Below, piece by piece: positions 26,021 to 34,499 of a stretch of DNA of 64,000 nucleotides. The notes under the pieces were generated by a model. It saw only the letters and a list, made by a program, of their open reading frames with translations. It ran no database searches and was not told where the DNA came from. Location of the stretch: assembly GCA_016744295.1 (NCBI GenBank), contig JADGEQ010000001.1:186001-250000 (forward strand). The letters are read 5' to 3'. The position numbers were made by a program, and so were the translations under genes. Each line of letters opens with the position of its first letter. Position 1 is the stretch's first letter. Source of the stretch: Desulfobacteraceae bacterium. Its GTDB lineage: Bacteria > Desulfobacterota > Desulfobacteria > Desulfobacterales > Desulfobacteraceae.

Positions 26021-26875
26021 CTATACCACTTCAATGTGCCATGGTTCAAACCGAACGCCAAAATCATTGCCCCGATCGTATCTAAAGGATATATATCCAA
26101 GATCCGTCAGTTGTTTATATACCCGGGTCTGGGTAAATTGCTCTGTAAAGTTCGCCACTCCAAACCCCTTTTTACCCACATCAAAATCACCGACCCCATG
26201 GTAGGAATATCCCGGAGGCGCAAGGGAACGCGAAGCCATGGAAAGATTTCCCTGACTTGCCCATGTCTTGCTCAAAAACAATAAGAACTGCTTCATTACG
26301 CTGCGAATTCCAGAGGTCAAAACCACCTCATGCCCAATTTTTCTCTGAATATTACGATAAACTTCAATGGGTTTTCCCCGGTACAGATAATTACCGGTGG
26401 ATGGAATTTTTCTAATATCCTTTTTCTTTATTTTTCCTGTAATGGTTTCAATGGTTTTTTCTCCCATAAACCCGTATTCTTTTACCCGTCCATAAAAAAT
26501 CTTTTCAAAAAAAAGAAGTTCTGCCTTGGAAAAACTGCCGATTCTTGAGTAGGACCTTGCATAGAGAATGGCATCATCAAAATTCAGCAGGGAAAAATTA
26601 CCATGCCCAACAAGTTTTTGGATCCGCTTCAACCTGGCAAGACTTGTGTCGAGCAGGATATTATCCCTTGACGACAACATAATATCGTCTTTAAAAGAGT
26701 GATTAAAAAACTGACTCTTGACAAGCCGGTCCTTCACCCCATGATCCGTTACAACCATATCAGTTCCCTTGGATAAGGTTGACCTTCCAGGACGATGCGA
26801 AAGCGCAAGGGCATCCGGCAAAGGATTCAGCACCATGGAAACGGCGACAAATTTTAGAAACTCCCTTCTGTGCAT
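26021..26875 (-). CDS. M15 family D-alanyl-D-alanine carboxypeptidase-like protein with Tat signal
   Basis: A 284-aa exported protein. The N-terminus MHRREFLKFVAVSMVLNPLP has the RR-x-F-L-K of a twin-arginine signal. The C-terminal half is a VanY/DD-carboxypeptidase domain: TSGIRSVMKQ, then the zinc-binding SYHGVGDFDVG (His and Asp) and the last ligand in EPWHIEVV at the very end. Such enzymes trim the terminal D-Ala of peptidoglycan stems. Residues 60-150 are a helical region without recognised domain. Tat export for an M15 peptidase is uncommon and suggests folding with its metal in the cytoplasm. Confidence 0.85.
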   Translation of the reverse strand: MHRREFLKFVAVSMVLNPLPDALALSHRPGRSTLSKGTDMVVTDHGVKDRLVKSQFFNHSFKDDIMLSSRDNILLDTSLARLKRIQKLVGHGNFSLLNFDDAILYARSYSRIGSFSKAELLFFEKIFYGRVKEYGFMGEKTIETITGKIKKKDIRKIPSTGNYLYRGKPIEVYRNIQRKIGHEVVLTSGIRSVMKQFLLFLSKTWASQGNLSMASRSLAPPGYSYHGVGDFDVGKKGFGVANFTEQFTQTRVYKQLTDLGYISFRYDRGNDFGVRFEPWHIEVV

Positions 26876-27205
26876 ATGACTAAATCAGTATCATTTTATT
26901 TTCGTGTTTTTTTATTTTAGTTTAACGGATATGTTCAGTACCATTAAATTTCAAACAGTGTAACCCAACACCCTGGACGGGAAAAGAGTTTTTTAATTTT
27001 TTCCAAGATATTATTGTTTTTCCCCGGAATTTTAAAAACAATCTAATTATCTGGATGGGGTTGCAGGGTTGAAACCACCGCCGTCGAATGGGTCGCATAC
27101 CAGCGACCCGAACCCGAACATCCAAAAGAATCAAAAAGTCGTAACCCATTGATATTATATCTCTTTGACTCGATTTTTTTTTAAACCACCTGCCTGATAC
27201 TTTTT
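26876..27205. other. intergenic region before the CGGC gene
   Basis: About 330 bases with no supportable gene. A small hairpin GGGTCGC-ATACCA-GCGACCC occupies 27090-27109. An AT-rich segment near 26890-26930 probably serves the minus-strand peptidase promoter. The interval ends at the sigma-54-like element at 27206-27221. Confidence 0.45.
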
Positions 27206-27221
27206 TGGCATACATTGTGCT
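27206..27221 (+). promoter_or_regulatory. sigma-54-like promoter of the CGGC/selenoprotein pair
   Basis: TGGCATACATTGTGCT matches the -24/-12 layout (TGGCA, then TGC with correct 10-base GG-to-GC spacing). It is about 70 bases before the CGGC gene start. Agreement at -12 is weaker than at glnK, so this is a candidate only. Confidence 0.5.
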
Positions 27222-27289
27222 TTTGCTAATCTGAAGTATTCTGCTTTGAACAAGCTCCCATGGCTTACTATTAATAGAGGAGAGGCTAA

Positions 27290-27634
27290 ATGGAAAAAGT
27301 TGCTATTGTTGGCTGCGGTACATATATGGACCAGGGCTTTGGTTGCCCAGGAGAATGGAGATGTCTTAAGGCAGCATCACAGGGAGATGGAAAATTTAAA
27401 GTGCCCGCTGCGGTTGTCTCCTTTGTGAAATGCCAGTGCCCTGGCAGAGCTGTCATACCAACCCTTGGAATGGCTGCAAAATTATCTGAAATCAAGCCGG
27501 ATAAAATTTATTTAAGCTCCTGCCTGGCCAATGCCATGCCCGGATGTCCTTACAACAGCCCGGAAGACCTTGCAACCCTCATAAAAGAAAAGACCGGTAT
27601 TGACGTAATATTGGGAACCCATGATTATCATTAA
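27290..27634 (+). CDS. CGGC domain protein
   Basis: A 114-aa protein of the CGGC group, a small cysteine-rich domain thought to bind metal or take part in thiol redox. It begins MEKVAIVGCGTYMDQGFGCP and has cysteines at GCG, GCPGEWRCL, KCQCPGR, SSCLAN and PGCPYN. The ribosome site GAGGAG lies before the ATG. Only 21 bases separate it from the selenocysteine-containing HdrD-like gene, so the two are surely co-transcribed. The context suggests a joint role in electron or thiol transfer. The domain call is firm; function is unknown. Confidence 0.85.
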   Translation: MEKVAIVGCGTYMDQGFGCPGEWRCLKAASQGDGKFKVPAAVVSFVKCQCPGRAVIPTLGMAAKLSEIKPDKIYLSSCLANAMPGCPYNSPEDLATLIKEKTGIDVILGTHDYH

Positions 27635-27655
27635 CTCTTATGAAAGGAAAAACAG

Positions 27656-28975
27656 ATGACAGAGACTGTCATTAAACTTGGTCATAAAAGAAAAAATATT
27701 TTTTTAGACAAGGTTAAAGAACTGCTGCCCGAAGGCGGCAATCTCAATGCGTGCCTGACCTGCGGAGCCTGTGCTTCGGGCTGTCCTGCCACGGGTCTGG
27801 CAGATATGGACCCCAGAAAATTTTTACGGATGGCAGCTCTGGGCATGGATGAAGAAATCATCGCCTCGGACTGGCCCTGGATGTGCACCATGTGCATGCG
27901 GTGCATCTATGTCTGCCCCATGAAAATTGACATTCCCCAGCTGATTTTCAATGCCAGGACCCTGCGCTCCAGGGAAGATCGTCCCAAGGGAATCCGTGAC
28001 TCCTGCGACATGGCGCTGAAAAACGATACTACCTCTGCCATGGGAACCAATGAAGAGGATTTCGAATTTGTTGTCCAGGACGTGCTGGAAGAGTACCAGG
28101 AAGCCCAACCCGAATTTGCTGAGATGCAGGCCCCCATTGACAAGGAAGGGGCTGAGTTTTTCTTGAACCAAAACTCAAGAGAACCGGTCACAGAACCCGA
28201 CGAAATGGTCCCCCTGTGGAAAATTCTCCACACAGCCGGTGTGGATTGGACATACGGCAGCAAGGGCTGGGCAGGAGAAAACTACTGCATGTTTCTGGCA
28301 GATGATGATGACTGGAAAAAAGTCACCAAAACATCTGCAGACCAGGCCAACAAACTAAAAAATAAGACCTTTCTCAATACCGAGTGAGGTCACGTGACTT
28401 TCTCAGTCCTGGCAGGACTGAAAAAATTCAACCTGAAACATGATTTCAACGTAAAAAATATTTATGAATACTATGCCCAATGGATCCGTGAGGGAAAACT
28501 TCCGGTCAACTCCGATTGGAACAAGGAGTTGAAAATCAAATTCACGGTCCAGGATCCCTGTCAAATTGTCCGGAAAAGCTATGGGGACCCCATTGCCGAA
28601 GACCTGCGATTTGTGGTTAAATCCGTTGTGGGGGAAGAAAATTTTATCGACATGCAGCCCAACCGATCCAACAATTATTGCTGTGGCGGCGGCGGAGGGT
28701 TCCTCCAGTCAGGATTTAAGGAAGAGCGCCTTGCCTATGGAAAAATAAAAGATGATCAAATCAAGGCCACCGGTGCAGACTATTGCATTGCCGGCTGTCA
28801 TAACTGCCATGCCCAGATCCACGAATTAAGTGAGCACTATGGGGGAAATTACCCTGTGGTTCACATGTGGACCCTTATCTGTCTGTCATTGGGTATTCTG
28901 GGACCCAATGAAAGGGAGTACCTGGGGGATGACCTGAAAGAGGTCAATGTATTCCACCCGGAAACTGCCATGTAG
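27656..28975 (+). CDS. HdrD/GlpC-like (Fe-S) oxidoreductase, putative selenoprotein read through UGA
   Basis: A single 439-residue protein if UGA at 28385-28387 (residue 244) is decoded as selenocysteine. N-terminal ferredoxin-like clusters are CLTCGACASGCP (near residue 35) and CTMCMRCIYVCP (near 80). A degenerate first CCG domain ends NTE-U-GHVTFSVLAGLKK, where relatives have E-C-G-H. The second CCG domain is complete: QDPCQIV, NYCCGGGGG and AGCHNCHA. The frame continues without shift on both sides of the UGA, and the downstream part lacks its own ribosome site. A bSECIS-like hairpin follows the UGA. It probably transfers electrons to a thiol or disulfide. A plain split gene is the alternative. 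Confidence 0.82.
28385..28421 (+). promoter_or_regulatory. UGA(Sec) codon with bSECIS-like hairpin
   Basis: After UGA (28385-28387) an 8-bp perfect stem TCAGTCCT (28403-28410) and AGGACTGA (28414-28421) closes a GGC loop. The loop begins 23 bases after the UGA and has G in its first two positions. Both the distance (bacterial elements lie roughly 16-37 bases away) and the G requirement match the bacterial SECIS model, to which SelB binds. Confidence 0.78.
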
Positions 28976-28988
28976 CAACCTCCGAACC

Positions 28989-29029
28989 GGGCCGAAGACA
29001 ATCGTCACAGTCTTCGGCCCACCTTTTTT
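28989..29029 (+). terminator. strong intrinsic terminator after the selenoprotein gene
   Basis: GGGCCGAAGAC and GTCTTCGGCCC form a perfect 11-bp stem with a 10-base loop, followed by ACC and six T. It stands 13 bases after the stop codon. A slightly diverged copy occurs at 31152-31193 as part of the tandem duplication. Confidence 0.9.
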
Positions 29030-29057
29030 CCCATCACTTGCAACTCATTCTTAAAAA

Positions 29058-30650
29058 TTATGCCTTGAACCACCATCGTTCAAAGTTCTTGTGGCCATCC
29101 ATTTCCATATGGGCCGAAATGGGACCGTGGTCCAGTTTATTGGAATGGGCCTCAACAATTTGATTAAACATGGGAACCACAGTTCCGCCATCGTCCTTGC
29201 AGATTTCCTGCATCTGAGTATAAAGCTGTTGTCTTTTGTTTTCATCCAGCTCTGCCCTGGCTTCTTTAAGCAGCTGGTTGAATTTGTCATGGCTCCAATG
29301 GGTATCATTCCAGGGAGCACCGGCAGCATAGGCAACAGAAAACATCATATCCTCCACAGGACGCCCGGACCAATAGCACATACACCATTCTTTTTTCGTC
29401 CAGACATTGTTCCAGTATCCGTCGCTGGGTTCCCGGACAACATTGATCTTAATACCGGCTTTTTTTGCGCTTTCCTGGTAAAGTACAGCTGCATCCACAG
29501 CACCGGAAAAGGCCGCGTCCGAAGCATGGAGATTAAAGGAGTGATCCAGCATCCCCGCCTTTTTCATGTAAAAGTTTGCCTTGTCCGGATCATAGGTGCG
29601 CTGCTCAATATTGGCGGCCTGGTAGCGGTTCACCGAAGAGATCGGATGATCATTACCCACTTCTCCATATCCATTGAGAATTGTTTTAACCATTTCTTCC
29701 CGGTTAACGGCCAATTTCAATGCCATGCGGACATTGCTGTCCGTATATGGTTTTTGGTCCACCATCATGGGAACCGTATAATGCATGGTACTGTTTACAG
29801 CAGTCACATTGATGCTGGCCATTCGTTTTAACAGGTGCACGGTTTTGACGTCGGCCCGGTCCATGGCATCAATGCGGCCGGTTTTTAAGGCATTGGTCCT
29901 GGCGTGGACATCGACAATGGCAAGGGTTTCAATTTCATTAAAATGGGCTCGATCTGTTCTCCAGTAATTGGGATTTTTCTTTGTCAGGGCACGAACACCG
30001 GATTCCCAATCTTCCAGCACATAGCCGCCGGTACCGATTCCTTTTTCCCAATCTTTACCCTGGGTTCCGGCAGGATAAATTCTTAAATGATAATCGCTCA
30101 TGATAAAAGGAAAATCAGCACTGCCTTCGGCAAGCTCAAACACAACAATGTGTTTTCCGTCCGATTTTACATTTTGAACGCTTTTTAAGAACGGTTTGGC
30201 CGCAGATTTTGATTTTTCACCCCTGTGGTGGTTGATGGAAAAAATCACATCTTCAGCTGTCATGGATTTACCGTTATGGAATTCAACGTCTTTACGAAGT
30301 TTAAAGGTCCAGATTTTTGCATCTGCCGATGCATCCCAGCTTTGGGCCAGTTCAGGAACCGGTTTGAAATTATGATCAATTTCCACAAGGCAATTGCTCA
30401 CCTGGGTGCTGACATTAATGGGATGGCTGGCCAAAAGGGTTGCCGGATCAAGGGAATCAGAGGTGGCCCCCCCGGTCATTGCCTGCCGGAAGGTTCCGCC
30501 TTTTTGGGGCGTTGCCGCCATAACGTTACCAGCAAAAAGGGATGGGGACAAGGATGCTGCCAGTCCCAGGGCTGAGACACCTGAAATGAACTGCCGCCGG
30601 GTGATTGTTTTCTGATCAAGCATTTGGGTTAAAAATGATAGGTCCGTCAT
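29058..30650 (-). CDS. family 5 ABC transporter substrate-binding protein (copy A)
   Basis: A 530-aa peptide/nickel-type solute-binding protein (DppA/OppA/NikA superfamily). The signal TITRRQFISGVSALGLAASL is of twin-arginine type. The mature part shows family features KKNPNYWRTDRAHFNEIE and NRYQAANIEQRTYDPDKANF. A hand count over the whole length gives about 86% identity with the neighbouring copy B, and the flanks are duplicated too. It is the last gene on the minus strand behind the transporter genes, separated from them by an ATPase relic. Ligand unknown; opines, peptides or metal chelates are all possible. Confidence 0.9.
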   Translation of the reverse strand: MTDLSFLTQMLDQKTITRRQFISGVSALGLAASLSPSLFAGNVMAATPQKGGTFRQAMTGGATSDSLDPATLLASHPINVSTQVSNCLVEIDHNFKPVPELAQSWDASADAKIWTFKLRKDVEFHNGKSMTAEDVIFSINHHRGEKSKSAAKPFLKSVQNVKSDGKHIVVFELAEGSADFPFIMSDYHLRIYPAGTQGKDWEKGIGTGGYVLEDWESGVRALTKKNPNYWRTDRAHFNEIETLAIVDVHARTNALKTGRIDAMDRADVKTVHLLKRMASINVTAVNSTMHYTVPMMVDQKPYTDSNVRMALKLAVNREEMVKTILNGYGEVGNDHPISSVNRYQAANIEQRTYDPDKANFYMKKAGMLDHSFNLHASDAAFSGAVDAAVLYQESAKKAGIKINVVREPSDGYWNNVWTKKEWCMCYWSGRPVEDMMFSVAYAAGAPWNDTHWSHDKFNQLLKEARAELDENKRQQLYTQMQEICKDDGGTVVPMFNQIVEAHSNKLDHGPISAHMEMDGHKNFERWWFKA

Positions 30651-30693
30651 AATTCTTTCCTCCAGGTTAAATAATTGAAGTTAAGGGATTAAA

Positions 30694-31073
30694 TCAGATA
30701 AATGTTGCGGCACGATTTTCCAAAAGAGTGCCCAGCCAGTCTGGATCCATTTCGGGAATGGATGCCAAAAGCGTGACCGTGTATTCATGATGGGGTGGGG
30801 ACAAAACTTGTTTGTTTTCACCCTGATCGAGAATTCTTCCCTCCAGGATGATCACACTCTTATCTGAAATGGCCTTGACCAAGGTCAGATCATGGGTAAT
30901 AAACAGAGAGGACATATTTGTTGTGATTTTGCAGATCCTGCAACAAATTCAATATTCCTTCTGCCACCAGCTGATCCAAGGCCGAGGTAATTTCATTTCA
31001 AATGATCAGATCTGGCTTCGCTGCCAGGGCCCGGGCAATACAGGTCCGCTGTTTTTCCCCGCCGGATAGCTCT
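30694..31073 (-). pseudogene. 3' relic of dipeptide-type ABC ATPase
   Basis: This segment equals the last 125 or so codons of the ATPase gene at 32868-34484. It retains an open frame of 73 codons ending MDPDWLGTLLENRAATFI. Upstream of that, relative to the intact copy, there is one extra base near 30925 (frameshift) and a TGA in the Walker B region (LII-stop-NEI instead of LIICDEI). It has no start signals of its own. It is a by-product of the tandem duplication. Confidence 0.9.
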
Positions 31074-31074
31074 T

Positions 31075-31124
31075 GGGATGACCCGAAAAAGGTCAATGTA
31101 TTCCGCCCGGAAACTGCCATCTAG
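31075..31124 (+). pseudogene. 3' tip relic of the selenoprotein gene
   Basis: The frame DDPKKVNVFRPETAI-stop repeats the C-terminus of the HdrD-like protein (DDLKEVNVFHPETAM). It marks the left edge of duplication unit B and has no function of its own. A diverged copy of the gene's terminator follows at 31152-31193. Confidence 0.85.
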
Positions 31125-31233
31125 CAATCTAGGCACAAAGAACAGAGCACAGGGCCGAAGACAACCGTCACAGTCTTCAGCCCGCTCTTTTTTCCCATCA
31201 CCTGCAAGTCAAACCGTTATTCAATAAAGAAAA

Positions 31234-32823
31234 TTATGATTTGAACCACCAGCGTTCGGCATTCTTGTGACCATCCATTTCCATATGGGCCGAAATGGGG
31301 CCATGGTCAAGTTTAGTGGAATGGGACTCAACAATTTTATTGAACATGGGAACAACGGTTCCGCCATTGTCCTTGCAGATTTCCTGCATTTCGGTATAAA
31401 GTTGCTGTCTTTTGTTTTCATCCAGCTCTGCCCTGGCCTCTATTAGCAATTTGTTAAATTTTTCATGGCTCCAATGGGTATCATTCCAGGGAGCACCAGT
31501 TGCATAGGCAACGGAAAACATCATATCTTCCACAGGACGTCCGGCCCAGAAACACATACACCACTCTTTTTTCGTCCAGACATTGTTCCAGTATCCATCG
31601 CTGGGCTCCCGGACCACATTGATCTTAATGCCGGCTTTTTTAGCACTTTCCTGATAAAGAACGGCTGCATCCACAGCACCGGAAAATGCCGCATCCGAAG
31701 CATGGAGATTAAAGATGTGATCCAGCATACCGGCTTTTTTCATATAAAACTTTGCCTTGTCAGGATCATAGGTGCGTTGTTCAAGATTGGCTGCCTGGTA
31801 ACGGTTCACCGAAGAGATCGGATGATCATTGCCCACTTCTCCATACCCCTTGAGAATTGTTTTAACCATCTCTTCACGGTTGATGGCAAGCTTCAATGCC
31901 ATGCGGACATTGTTGTCCGAATAAGACTTATTGTCCACCATCATGGGAGCTGTATAATGCATGGTGCCGGTGACAGCGGTCACATTGATGTTGGCCATTC
32001 GCTTCATCAGATGTACAGTTTTTACGTCGGTCCTGTCCATGGCATCAATGCGGCCGGTTTTTAAGGCATTGGTCCTGGCATTGACATCTGTTATGGCAAG
32101 GGTTTCAATTTCGCTAAAATGGGCCCGGTCGGCTTTCCAATAGTTTGGGCTTTTCTTTGTCAAGGCACGGACACCGGGTTCCCAGTCTTCCAGCATGTAC
32201 CCACCGGTGCCAAGCCCCTTTTCCCAGTCTTTACCCTGGGTACCGGCAGGATAAATTCTTAGATGATAATCCCCCAATATAAAAGGAAAATCAGCACTGC
32301 CCTGGTCAAGCTCAAACACAATATTGTATTTTCCGTCTGCTTTTAAATTTTGAACACTTTTTAAATATGGCTTGGCAGGGGATTTTGATTCTTCCCCCCT
32401 GTGATGGTTGATAGAAAAAATCACATCTTCTGCTGTCATGGATTTGCCGTTGTGAAATTCAACACCCTTACGCAGTTTAAAGGTCCATTTTTTTGCATCT
32501 GCCGAGGAATCCCAGGATTCAGCAAGTTCCGGAATAGGCTTGAAATTATGATCAATCTCAACAAGGCAATTGCTCAACTGATTACTGATATTGATTGTAT
32601 GGTTGGCAAAAAGAGCTGCGGGATCAAGGGAATCAGAAGTGCTGGCCCCGGTCATTGCCTGCCTGAAGGTTCCGCCTTTTTTGGGAGTTGCTGCCATGGC
32701 TTTTCCGACAAGAAGGGATGGGGACAGGGATGCTGCCAACCCCAGGGCTGAGACACCCGAAATAAATTGCCTCCGGGTAATTGTTTTCTGATGAAACATT
32801 TTGGTTAAAAATGATAGGGTCAT
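31234..32823 (-). CDS. family 5 ABC transporter substrate-binding protein (copy B)
   Basis: A 529-aa paralogue of the downstream copy, with the same Tat-type signal (TITRRQFISGVSALGLAASL) and the same domain signatures (KKSPNYWKADRAHFSEIE). It lies 44 bp behind the fused ATPase gene on the minus strand and is therefore the original binding protein of the dppB-dppC-dppDF operon. Substitutions relative to copy A are spread through the protein, which leaves room for a shifted ligand preference. Tat rather than Sec export is unusual for this family in many bacteria. Confidence 0.92.
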   Translation of the reverse strand: MTLSFLTKMFHQKTITRRQFISGVSALGLAASLSPSLLVGKAMAATPKKGGTFRQAMTGASTSDSLDPAALFANHTINISNQLSNCLVEIDHNFKPIPELAESWDSSADAKKWTFKLRKGVEFHNGKSMTAEDVIFSINHHRGEESKSPAKPYLKSVQNLKADGKYNIVFELDQGSADFPFILGDYHLRIYPAGTQGKDWEKGLGTGGYMLEDWEPGVRALTKKSPNYWKADRAHFSEIETLAITDVNARTNALKTGRIDAMDRTDVKTVHLMKRMANINVTAVTGTMHYTAPMMVDNKSYSDNNVRMALKLAINREEMVKTILKGYGEVGNDHPISSVNRYQAANLEQRTYDPDKAKFYMKKAGMLDHIFNLHASDAAFSGAVDAAVLYQESAKKAGIKINVVREPSDGYWNNVWTKKEWCMCFWAGRPVEDMMFSVAYATGAPWNDTHWSHEKFNKLLIEARAELDENKRQQLYTEMQEICKDNGGTVVPMFNKIVESHSTKLDHGPISAHMEMDGHKNAERWWFKS

Positions 32824-32867
32824 AATTCTTTTCTCCAGGTTTAAGTAATTGAAGTTAAGGGATTAAA

Positions 32868-34484
32868 TCAGATAAATGTTGAGGCGCGGTCTTCCAGAAG
32901 ATTGTCCAGCCAGTCTGGATCCATTTCGGGAATGGATGCCAAAAGCTTGTCCGTGTATTCATGATGGGGTGGGGACAAAACTTGTTTTTTTTCACCCTGT
33001 TCTATAATTCTTCCCTCCAGCATGATCACAATCTTATCTGAAATGGCCTTGACCGTGGCCAGATCATGGGTGATAAACAGATAGGACATGTTTGTTTTAT
33101 TTTGCAAATCCTGCAACAGATTCAATATTCCTTCTGCCACCAGCTGATCCAAGGCCGAGGTAATTTCATCGCAAATGATCAGGTCTGGTTCCGCTGCCAG
33201 GGCCCGGGCAATACATATCCGCTGTTTTTCCCCGCCGGATAGCTCTGTGGTCAAACGGTCAATGTAAATATCCGGATCAAGTTCAATGTCTCTTAACAGA
33301 TCCTTTATTCGCGCTTCCGCTTTTTTTCCCCTGATCCCAAAATAAAATTCAAGGGGCCTGCCAATAACCTTTCTGACAGTATGTTTGGGATTTAATGCCG
33401 TATCCGGCATCTGATATATCATCTGCATTCTTCGAAGCTCTTCTTTTTTCCTCTTTTTTAATGAACAGGACAATTTTTTTCCAAAAAAGTGCATGCTGCC
33501 CTTGGAACAGGGGACAAGACCTGTAATAACTTTTGCCAAAGTGCTTTTCCCGCTGCCGGATTCACCAACCAGGGCAACCGTCCTGCCTTTTCTCACCACA
33601 AGATCAATATCTTCAATAACATTTTCATGTCCCGTATAGCTTGCCGCCACATTCTTGAGTTTAAGAATCACATCTTTTTTTTGTGTGATGGTTTTTTCTT
33701 CCCTTAATGTTCTGACATTCAACAGCTCACGGGTATACTTTTTTTTAGGATTTTTGATCAACTCCCTGGTCTCACCCTCTTCAACCAACCGGCCATTCCT
33801 CAATACCATAATCCTGTGTGCAACCTGGGCAACAACAGCCAGATCGTGGGTAATATAAAGGGCTGCCTTATTCATCTTTTCGGTTATCTCTTTAACCGCT
33901 GCCAGCACTTCAATCTGGGTGGTAACATCCAAAGCCGTTGTGGGTTCATCAAACACAATGATATCGGGTTTACAGGACATGGCCATGGCCACCATGGTTC
34001 TCTGGAGCTGACCGCCTGAAAGTTCGTGGGGATATCGGTAACCGATTTTTTCAGGTGTGGGCAAAAACAAACGCTCATAAAGCTGAATCGCTTCTTTCTC
34101 CGCCTCCTCATAGCTCATTATACCATGGTGAACAGGCGCTTCGGCATACTGTTTTATCACACGATGGGACGGATTAAAGGAGGCCGCCGCACTCTGGGCA
34201 ACATAGGCAATCTTTGATCCCCTGACCAATCGCAAATCCTCATCGCTGGCACCAAATAATTCCACACCGCCAAGATTTATAGATCCCGAGGAAAGCCTGC
34301 ATCCCTGACGGGTGTATCCCATGGCAGCAAGACCGATGGTGGATTTACCAGCACCTGATTCACCGATAAGTCCAAGCACTTCCCCTCTTTTTAAATTCAG
34401 GTTGATGTCACGGACTATGGGCTGCCACTGATCTTCGTAAAAAGCTTCTATATTCAAATTTTTAATTTCAAGCAAATTGTTCAT
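32868..34484 (-). CDS. dipeptide/nickel-type ABC transporter, fused ATPases (DppD-DppF)
   Basis: A 538-aa cytoplasmic protein with two complete ABC ATPase halves. The first Walker A is GLIGESGAGKSTIGLAAMG near residue 37, with signature ELSGGQLQR. The second Walker A is [20 protein letters not shown] near 305, with signature ELSGGEKQR and Walker B LIICDEITSALDQ. Separate DppD and DppF genes are the rule, so this is a fusion. It energises the permease pair encoded just upstream (15 bp). The 3' third of the gene has a decayed duplicate near 30.7-31.1 kb. Confidence 0.93.
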   Translation of the reverse strand: MNNLLEIKNLNIEAFYEDQWQPIVRDINLNLKRGEVLGLIGESGAGKSTIGLAAMGYTRQGCRLSSGSINLGGVELFGASDEDLRLVRGSKIAYVAQSAAASFNPSHRVIKQYAEAPVHHGIMSYEEAEKEAIQLYERLFLPTPEKIGYRYPHELSGGQLQRTMVAMAMSCKPDIIVFDEPTTALDVTTQIEVLAAVKEITEKMNKAALYITHDLAVVAQVAHRIMVLRNGRLVEEGETRELIKNPKKKYTRELLNVRTLREEKTITQKKDVILKLKNVAASYTGHENVIEDIDLVVRKGRTVALVGESGSGKSTLAKVITGLVPCSKGSMHFFGKKLSCSLKKRKKEELRRMQMIYQMPDTALNPKHTVRKVIGRPLEFYFGIRGKKAEARIKDLLRDIELDPDIYIDRLTTELSGGEKQRICIARALAAEPDLIICDEITSALDQLVAEGILNLLQDLQNKTNMSYLFITHDLATVKAISDKIVIMLEGRIIEQGEKKQVLSPPHHEYTDKLLASIPEMDPDWLDNLLEDRASTFI

Positions 34485-34499
34485 TTGATCCTCCTTCTC

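Larger units (their letters stand above)
28923..33246. repeat. tandem duplication of about 2.15 kb (two units)
   Basis: Unit A (28923-31073) and unit B (about 31074-33246) share the same order: 3' tip of the HdrD-like selenoprotein gene, its terminator, a substrate-binding protein gene, and the 3' part of the ABC ATPase gene. The junction at about 31073 joins ATPase sequence (GCCGGATAGCTCT) to selenoprotein-tail sequence (GGGATGAC...GGTCAATGTA). Unit B continues into the intact ATPase gene and unit A into the intact selenoprotein gene. Copies have diverged clearly, so the event is not recent. Confidence 0.9.

Noticed and set aside
28394..28975. Separate 193-aa gene with GTG start
   Set aside because: It lacks a ribosome site, is in the same frame as the preceding ORF across one UGA, and lacks the N-terminal domains its family needs. 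It is treated as the second part of a selenoprotein.
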